Source: Perognathus longimembris pacificus (lineage: Eukaryota > Chordata > Mammalia > Rodentia > Heteromyidae). From it: a stretch of DNA of 64,000 nucleotides. The notes beneath the pieces were generated by a model that worked only from the letters and a program-made list of their open reading frames with translations, searched no databases and was not told the DNA's origin. The translations under genes were made by a program, and so were the position numbers. Below are positions 56,927 to 64,000 of this stretch, in pieces (position 1 is the stretch's first letter; every line of letters begins with the position of its first letter). The stretch is from NCBI RefSeq assembly GCF_023159225.1, contig NC_063175.1, positions 4,853,255 through 4,917,254 on the forward strand. Reading direction: 5' to 3'.

Positions 56927-58526
56927 GAGGGAAGATGGCGCCACCACAGTAGGGAGGCACCCCGACTTGCTCCAACTGAATAGCGAGGTGGGAACTCCAA
57001 CACCCAACACCCCATCAAGAACCCAGCAAAACCAGCAGCCAGAAACAGTGGAGAAACGCAGGAAAACAAAAAGGAGCAAAAAGAAGAACCGAAAACCTAC
57101 ACGGAGCTGGAGAATCTATGGAGCACCCTTCCCCCACCAGCCGACCCTGGCCCGAACAGGGCCAGGCTGGGAAAGGGGACCTGGCGATCGGCAGACAGGC
57201 TGCCAGGAGTGCAGAGTCCAGACAGCGGGACTCCACAGACACCAGGGAGAGTGCGGACCAAGACATACGGCGACGGCAGCGATGGGAAATTCGGGTCCAC
57301 ACCGGGAACAGACATAAGTGGTTGGGGAACCCAGCAGTGCAGAAGAGGAGAGCCGGGGACGCCACCATGACCTTTCGCCACACCCGAAGGACCAACGGCG
57401 GCGCGGGACACACACACAATCCAGGACCAGTGAGTCCCCCATTACCCCCTCCCCCAACGGGAGACCAACTATCAGAGACCCAAACCCTACAAAGAAGCTA
57501 GGTCTCCCTCCTTCCCCCTCCCCACCCCCAAATTAGGCGGGAAGCTCCCATCAGGTGCTGGGAAGTCACATGAGTTTAGCAGGGGAAGGACGGAGCAGCC
57601 CCAAGGCTGCCCAGGAGCCGGAACTGGCCGAACCAGCCCTGCCCCCTTCCCAACAGGGGCCAGGGGATGGCTGACAGTGCAAGCCCCACCCGAGGCGCCT
57701 GGACCTTGCGGACCTTTACAACTAAAGTCACAGGCACTGGTGGGCAATACCAGCACAGCAGGGACACCTGGGCCTGATCACACCCCCTCCCCTCGCAGCG
57801 GAGGCACAGTCTGAGGGCACTAACCCGTGCCTGGACAGTTGATCCCACTGGGCCCCACACATACCTCCCCCCACAGCGGACTTGCGGGAGGGCGTAAGCA
57901 CAACCCAACAACCCGGGGCTCGCTCTGGTAGGCGTACCCCGCTCAGGTGGAAGGGGCCACAGTGGCAGTGCCCGGAGTAGTGGGCGCACAGGGCATAGGT
58001 GGGCGGGGCCCCCGGTGACATTGCCCGCTCTGGTAGGCGTGCCTACACAGGAGCACAGTGCTCTCCACCGGCCCATGCCCACTCAGTTTGGCACATTTTG
58101 CACAAGTGGGTGGGCCGCACCACAACAACACTGGCCCTAGAGCGGTCCACATAGGAAGATGAACTGCCAGAAAGGTGAGCTCCTCTGACCAAGATACAGA
58201 GTGGAAAAAAGAACCAAAGAAGAGATAAGCCTCCATGCCACGCTGAATTAGCAACCAGCAAACCCCCAACAGGGGCACACTAGGGTCAGCACAGCACAGC
58301 GGCAGGACACTGTCCCACAGAGAAAGACACAGAACCTACCGGCCCCTAAGTGCAGGGAGAGTGACTACCTTAGCAACAACCGAAAAGGTCACGCTCACCT
58401 ATTAGGAAGCAAGGTCCAACAGCCAAACCAAAACCCAGAGCCAGGACACCAGGCACAAGGCTCCCACTGACGGACAAACAGGAGCCAGCACAAAACCAAA
58501 CCAGGGAAGCCACCACAGATCTCCAG
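56927..58526 (+). promoter_or_regulatory. L1-B 5' UTR, internal promoter region
   Basis: The first 20 bases include AAGATGGCG, matching the YY1 core found at L1 5' ends. The 1.6-kb leader is GC-rich with many CpGs and unlike the L1-A leader beyond the first dozen bases. Frames here on both strands (for example 57118-57501 plus, 57576-58082 minus) have no recognised homology. Confidence 0.8.
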
Positions 58527-59617
58527 ATGCGCAAATCACAAAGAAATATAACACAGTCCATCAAAGGGCAAGACAACTCGCCAGCTCCAAAAAGTAGCAC
58601 GACTGAAGAGGAGATGGAAAATAAAAAAGCAAATGAGGCCATGTTAACAAAAATGATGGAAAGCATCAGAAACAAAATCAGAAAATAACTCCAGGAGTTT
58701 AGAGTGGAAGTCTTGAAGGACATCCAGGAAGCCAAGAAAGAAATGGAAGCAAAAATGGATACAATGCAAACCTCCGTTAAAGAAGACCTTAACATCCTGA
58801 GAAGGAAAATGCATTTAAAAATAGATTTAAAATACAACTTTTTAAAGGAAGAAATTTCCACGATCAGAGCTGATTTGACAACCATAAATAGCTCTCTGAC
58901 ATCCATAAACTCCGCAGTTGAATTCACAGCACAAAGAATTGACCATATGGAATCCAGAATCTCACTTGGACGATGAAGCAGCCGACAACAACCAGAAAAG
59001 GACCACACTCCAAGAAACGGTGAAGCTTCAGGGCAGACTAATCCAGGAACTAATGGACAAAGACAAGAGATATAATCTGTGCATAACTGGAATAGAAGAA
59101 GGAACCGAATACCAGAGCAGAGGGCTTCATCATATTTTCAATAAAGTGATTGCAGAAAACTTCCCCAATCTCACAAGGGACCCCATCCAGGTAACCGAAG
59201 CCTATAGGACACCTGGCAGGCCAGACCCCAGAAAAGCCACCCCAAGGCACATAATATTCAAGCAAGAATAAAGAGCAAATTCTAAATGCAGCCAAAATGA
59301 AGAAAGAAATTTTCTACAATGGGAAGAGGATCCGAATAACAGCAGACCTCTCCACACAAATCTACCAAGCGCGAAGTGAGTGGAAGAACACCATCCAAGT
59401 TCTACAGACCAACAATATGCAAACTAGGATTAAATACCCAGTGAAATTGGAGTTCACATTCAAAGGGAAAGCCAGATCTTTCCATAGCAAAGAGGATCTA
59501 AAGGAGTATGTGAATACAAAACCAGCCCTACAGCGAATTCTAAGAAGGGATTCCCAAGCAACAGAGATCATACAGGACACACATACAGAAACAGAAACAG
59601 AAAGAGCAGCTCACTAA
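58527..59617 (+). pseudogene. L1-B ORF1 (RNA-binding chaperone), disrupted
   Basis: It starts at ATG 58527 (Met-Arg-Lys-Ser-Gln-Arg). A TAA at 58686-58688 interrupts the early coiled coil, after which the same frame continues to about 58,970 with heptad-like Lys/Glu/Leu sequence. The frame then shifts. The 58918-59271 frame carries the central RNA-binding block (Leu-Cys-Ile-Thr-Gly-Ile-Glu) and the Thr-Pro-Arg-His-Ile-Ile motif. After a further shift near 59,270 the C-terminal domain (Ile-Arg-Ile-Thr-Ala-Asp-Leu-Ser) reads to 59617. About 363 codons in all, normal for ORF1p. Partner of the ORF2 that follows after a 42-base gap. Confidence 0.88.
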
Positions 59618-59659
59618 AGACAAGGGAAAAAAAAGAGGAAAAAACAGCCCAACAAGAAA

Positions 59660-61150
59660 ATGGAAGGAGAAAAAACACTCTTATCCTTGATCTCTTTGAA
59701 TATAAATGGCATAAACTCTCCAATAAAGAGGAGCAGACTGGCAGAATGGATCTCAAACAAAAAGTTGGCATCTGTTGTCTACAAGAGACCCACCTTACAG
59801 CAAGGGACAAAAACAGGCTCTGAATGAAAGGATGGAGCAAGATCTTCCAAGTAAACGTACCTACCAAAATGGCAGGTGTAGCCATCCTGATCTCAGACAA
59901 TCTGGACTTTTCATTAAAATCAACTCAAAAAGACAAAGAAGGACACTACATTTTCATACAAGGAAAAATCCAGAATCAAGACATCATGGTGATAAATGTA
60001 TACTCACCAAACAAAGGAGGCCCCACATATGTCAAGCAAATTCTCACAGAATTACAGAACAAGATAGACGCAAACACAATCATAGTGGGAAAACTAAATA
60101 CCCCACTCTCCCCAAGAGACAGATCCAACACCCAGAGCATCAGCAAGGGAGCTGAGGACTTAAGTAACACCATATCCCAAATGGATCTGACAGATCTATA
60201 CAGAATCTTCCACCCTACAGAGACCCAATACACCTTCTTCTCAGCAGCCTATGATCATACTCCAAAATAGACCATGTCACAGCCCACACAAAGAACCTCA
60301 GCAAATACAAAAGTATTGACGTCATCCCATGTATTATATCTGACCACAGTGGATTAAAGGTAACCCTCAATAACAACAGTTACCACAGAGGCTATACACA
60401 TTCTTGGAGGCTAAACCCCACACTGTTATCCAACACATGGGCCACAGACCAAATTAAAGATGAAATCAACGAATTCATAAGCCACAATGACAATAAAAAT
60501 ACATCACAAAGAAACCTATGGGACACAGCTAAGGCAGTACTGAGGGGCAAGATCATTGCCCTCAGCACTCACATTAAAAGAATGGAAGCAGAGCAGGTGA
60601 ATAACCTCATGATGAAACTAAAACAACTGGAGAAAGAAGAAATGACCGAATCTAAAACGACTAGGAGGAGAGAGATCACAAAGATTAAAGAAAAGATAAA
60701 TCTGATTGAAAATAGAAAGACCATTCAACAAATAAATAAGACTAAAAGCTGGTTCTTTGAGAAAATAAATAAAATTGACAGACCCCTCGCAAGACTTACA
60801 AAAAAAAAGAAGAGAAGAGATTCATATACGTAAAATCAGGGACTCCACTGGAAAAATTACAACAAGTACACATGATATTCAAACAATCATAAGGAGCTAT
60901 TTCCAGAACCTCTATTCAGTAAAAAACAATAATTTTACAGAAATGAAAACAACCCAGATGCCCTTCCGCAGATGAATGGATCCAAAAAATATGGTACCTA
61001 TACACAATGGAATACTACATAGCGATTAGGAATGGTGAAATATTGTTATTCGCAGGGAAATGGTCAGAACTCGAACAAATAATGTTGAGCGAGACAAGCC
61101 TAGAACACAGAAAACAAAGGGGCATGATCTCCCTGATACATGACTGTTAA
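59660..61150 (+). pseudogene. L1-B ORF2: broken endonuclease joined to the extreme C-terminus; RT deleted
   Basis: ATG 59660 opens the AP-type endonuclease: Leu-Asn-Ile-Asn-Gly at about 59696, then after a shift near 59,762 the Gln-Glu-Thr-His loop. A TGA at 59821 follows, and the same frame then runs from 59824 to 60270. The expected Gly-Asp-Phe-Asn reads Gly-Lys-Leu-Asn at about 60088, so the catalytic aspartate is missing. Ser-Asp-His-Ser is present near 60340 after another shift. The linker extends to about 60,950. There the sequence joins, out of frame, the ORF2 tail (Cys-Pro-Ser-Ala-Asp-Glu-Trp-Ile to Leu-Ile-His-Asp-Cys) and stops at TAA 61148-61150. Relative to L1-A about 790 codons are missing, including all RT motifs. 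Confidence 0.88.
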
Positions 61151-61618
61151 GAAAGGGAGATGGAGAGACAGTAGAGACCAGGTCTGTGAAACCAAAAACT
61201 GCTTGTCAAATGGTATTTCCCACAGGATTGGGGCAGTGACCCAACAGTATGTAACTAAAACCAAACAACTACTCAACATATAAAGGTCAAAAATCGACCT
61301 CTCAGTGGAATACAATAGCTCAAAAGCTATGTATGTACGTTCATATAAGTCTACTGCCAACATATTGTCTAATATCAACATTACATTTAAAGCCCTAGGT
61401 GAATTTTCTTGGGCTTGGCCACGTGGCTACTGTATATGGTCTTGATACATTGTATATTGTATATATGTCTACCTGACCTAGAGAAGGGAAAGAAAAACAG
61501 CGCGTAAGATATCACAAGAAATGTACACACTGCCCTACTATGTTACTGTACCCTTTTTGCACGACACCTTGTCAAAAAATTTGTGTTCAATTAATAAATA
61601 AATTAAATTAAAAAAAAA

Positions 61619-61631
61619 AAGAAATGCCGTA
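61619..61631. repeat. Target-site duplication of L1-B, right copy
   Basis: AAGAAATGCCGTA, one mismatch to 56914-56926. Confidence 0.85.
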
Positions 61632-61940
61632 AATTATTTTGTTTGGTCTAAAAGATGCAAGAAGAACTTGAAGGATCTTTAGAACACAAAGCCAAGAATA
61701 ATGGGTGCTAAAATTAAAACCATCAAATTTCATTACATCAAAGATCAATATGCATGTTCAAATTTCATAGAGAGAGCAGAAATGAGGGGTAGGGAGGAGG
61801 AGAATAGGAAGACAGAGGGAGAGAGACAACATAAAAACTACAAAGCAATCAACCTCTCACAGATACAGATTAACAAAGTTAACCTACAATTCTGCCCCAA
61901 GCAGGTACCCAATTGTACATGCAAAAAACAAGGATAATGT

Positions 61941-61942
<2 letters not shown>
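61632..61942. other. Unique DNA, no gene seen
   Basis: Nothing recognised. Confidence 0.4.

Positions 61943-62006
<64 letters not shown>
61943..62006. repeat. (CT)n microsatellite; tail of following SINE
   Basis: About 31 CT units abutting an antisense SINE, hence a (GA)n tail in SINE sense. Confidence 0.95.
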
Positions 62007-62008
<2 letters not shown>

Positions 62009-62017
62009 ATGTATGTG

Positions 62018-62238
62018 TGTGCTGATAACAGAACTTCAACTCAGCTCCTCAAATTCTCACTTGGCTTTCTTGCTCATGGCTTGCCCTCTACCACTTGAAA
62101 CACACCTCCAGTTCAACATTTTGGTTTGTTGGCAATGGGGTCTCTGATTTTTCTGCTTGGGCTGGCTTTGAACCATGATCCTCTAGTTCTCAGCCTCATA
62201 AGTGGCTAGGTTTAGCTACTTTTACCTGGCCAAGATGG
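62018..62238 (-). mobile_element. B1/tRNA composite SINE, antisense, with (GA)n tail
   Basis: Reversed right arm (ccctctaccacttgaaacac), then ggcaatggggtctctgattt, then reversed 7SL-like arm (cctcataagtggctaggttt). Fairly diverged. Confidence 0.75.
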
Positions 62239-63732
62239 TGTAATTCTTGCAACAATAATGAGGCTCACTTTTAATGTTCCATCTCTGGGGAAATTCATTC
62301 TGGTGTACCCCATATTAACAAAGGTATTACTTCATAAAGAGAAATACTGAGTGAGAAATAGTGAGTTAGCAGTACAGCAAAACAAGTGGCTTGTCTGCAG
62401 ATAGTTTAAATAACATACACTTAGTGGATGCTAAAAAAGAATGTGTGGAAAGAAAGATATTAATTCCAGTTAATATATGAGATAAGAACTGGAGGTTCTT
62501 AAAGTTATTAGTAGAAAATGCGTATTTATTCTCCATCTACTTTTAAGTGACACCCAAATCATGAAATGCTGTGTATTATTTCATAAATTAACTATGGATT
62601 TAAAATATAGTTCTTGATTTTTCTCTGTTATTCTTATTTTTATGTGCATTCTAGGGTAGAAAACATTGTGCTCAAGTAATCCTGAATATATGCTATTAGA
62701 CAGGGAGAGAGTAAAATAGTATCTTAGATAGTGTGCTGTTCTTCATTGCACAATTGTTATACAGCTGTAATAAGTCAATGTTATGTATTGAGCTGTGCGG
62801 ATCAATATTTAATTATGGTTTACAAATAGAACATAAAATGTTATTAGTGTTACCATTGTAAAGAAGCTATTCTTGATGGAACTCAGATGAGAGTGAAGAA
62901 GATGGGAAAGAATGTTGGAATGTTAATCTTTTTAGATGAAAAAATGACCCTGTGATGTTGCTGGACTGCGATGCATAAGTAATTCCATTTAAAGTATAAA
63001 ACCAAGCTAAGACTAAAGTAAAATCATGCAATCACAAGTAAAAATAAGAACTTAATGAAGAAGACATTGAAGGATCCTGGAAATTACCCAATTCTTATTC
63101 AAAAGAGGAGAAAAATTATTTGATTAATAAGGAATAACAATATCTTACTTGAACTCATTAGACTGTTAATTTATTAGTTTGACTGTTAATAATTATTGCA
63201 GCTAACAGTGCTTACTTCTCAGAAGCAGGAATGAAGATGAGGTAGGATAAGATGAAACATTATAAATTATTTAGTATTATTAAACTTTTTATTGGATTCG
63301 GATATGGTTTGATGAAAATAAAAGCAACAATCAAAATTGAAATGTCCTGTGCAAAAAAACTGGAGAAGAGAACCTATAGTGATAAAGGCATTTGATATAA
63401 TCAGACAGAATTCTATAACTTCAAATGGACCTTTTGAAAAAAGTTAACCTATAAGGAAAAGAAACACAAAATCAAGGATGTTAATGAATGCATAGTTGTT
63501 TCCATTTATATAATTATAATACAAGGAAAACTTCAAGATTTTATGAAGCAAAATGGAAGCAATACCAAAAATAGTTTGAGGACAGTAATTTGGGCTGCTG
63601 GTGTAATGGTACCAATCACACTGCTCAACTTATTTTCAATGTCTTTATTTATTCTTAATTCTTTTATCATCAACGTTTTACAATATAGAAAACTCTTAAG
63701 ATATTTACATATAATAAAGTCCCAGAAATGAA
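62239..63732. other. AT-rich unique DNA, no gene seen
   Basis: No coding signal. A short duplication of GACTGTTAAT lies near 63163 and 63181. Confidence 0.4.
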
Positions 63733-63734
63733 AA

Positions 63735-64000
63735 AATTCAAAGAAAGGTTGGACTAATGGGACTGCATCCAACTGTAGAGCTTCTGCACAGCAAAGGACA
63801 TAGCTTTCAAGATAAGCAGAAAGCCCAGAGATTGGGAGAAAATCTTTACCAGCCATACAATGTACAAAGGCTTCATATCTAAAATATACACAGAGCTCAA
63901 AAAATTAAATTCCTCCAAAACAAATCCTCAAAGAACCAACGGGGCCCTTAACAAGTGGCGTAAAGTCCTAAAAAGAGACTTCTCTGAAGAGGAAATGAGA
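63735..64000 (+). pseudogene. L1-A-type ORF2 fragment, 5' truncated, runs off the window
   Basis: From about 63,735 the sequence follows L1-A 28745-29003 closely: gaaaggttggactaatggga, then agcttctgcacagcaaagga, then agattgggagaaaatcttta. The frame is broken (an early TAA in gactaatgg and a TAG in actgtagag). Its 3' end and any target-site duplication lie beyond 64,000. Confidence 0.85.

Larger units (their letters stand above)
56927..61618 (+). mobile_element. L1-B: second L1 lineage, both ends kept, about 2.4 kb internally deleted
   Basis: This element begins GAGGGAAGATGGCGCC and ends in an A-rich tail between 13-bp duplications, so it went in with both ends present, at about 4.7 kb. Its 5' UTR, ORF1 and ORF2 differ clearly from L1-A, and its 3' UTR lacks the G-rich tract. 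At about 60,950 the sequence jumps from the region just after the endonuclease to the last 65 codons of ORF2, so RT and the cysteine-rich region are absent. Whether the deletion came before, during or after insertion cannot be told from one copy. Confidence 0.92.

Noticed and set aside
57576..58082. 168-codon minus-strand frame in the L1-B leader
   Set aside because: GC-rich 5' UTR; no homology recognised and no evidence of an antisense ORF0-type gene beyond openness.
1..64000. CRISPR array, bacterial operon, riboswitch or phage content
   Set aside because: Regular repeats here are microsatellites or SINEs with TSDs; the sequence is mammalian and no such systems are expected or seen.

Overview
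The window is nuclear DNA of a placental mammal, almost certainly a rodent. It has no bacterial-style gene packing, is AT-rich with one compact CpG island, and is full of LINE-1 (L1) copies, ID-type tRNA-derived SINEs, B1/7SL-type SINEs, microsatellites and a few ancient MIR/L2 remnants. The commonest SINE is a dimer of an ID-like left arm and a second tRNA-like right arm. From memory this fits Geomyoidea (kangaroo rats, pocket mice, pocket gophers) better than mouse, rat or squirrel. That placement is inference. No host protein-coding exon could be recognised. The longer open frames are L1 fragments, GC-rich island frames or shadows.

Layout. 1-700: 3' end of an L1. 1.3-2.4 kb: two B1-like SINEs. 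3.06-5.33 kb: an L1 with a 5' inversion (twin-priming structure) carrying a nested SINE. 5.7-22.5 kb: unique AT-rich DNA with scattered SINEs, short antisense L1 3' ends and microsatellites. 22,561-30,128: a full-length L1 (here L1-A) between perfect 17-bp target-site duplications (TSDs), with a 5' UTR, broken ORF1 and broken ORF2. 30-39 kb: mostly unique DNA, with 34.4-39.0 kb notably poor in recognisable repeats. 39.2-41.15 kb: the CpG island, the only credible host promoter, edged by a long (CT)n(CA)n tract. 41.2-56.9 kb: unique DNA with many young SINEs, short L1 3' ends, an 89/90-bp tandem duplication and an AT-rich palindromic block. 56,927-61,618: a second, different L1 lineage (L1-B) that keeps both ends and its TSDs but has lost about 2.4 kb of ORF2, including reverse transcriptase. 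61.9-64 kb: a SINE, unique DNA, and the start of another L1 fragment running off the end.

The elements work as one retrotransposition economy. L1 ORF1p and ORF2p provide RNA binding, endonuclease and reverse transcriptase, and the two SINE classes and the internally deleted L1-B would have been copied in trans. The TSDs I could read share an A-rich start on the element's strand, as expected for L1 endonuclease cutting. Best leads: the RT-less but end-intact L1-B; loss of an endonuclease catalytic aspartate in both long L1 copies; the recurrent link between B1-type SINE tails and (CA)n or (GA)n/(CT)n microsatellites; two SINE families sharing one right arm; and the unidentified CpG-island promoter. 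All coordinates and identities come from reading by eye, so repeat boundaries are good to roughly 10-30 bp except where TSDs fix them.
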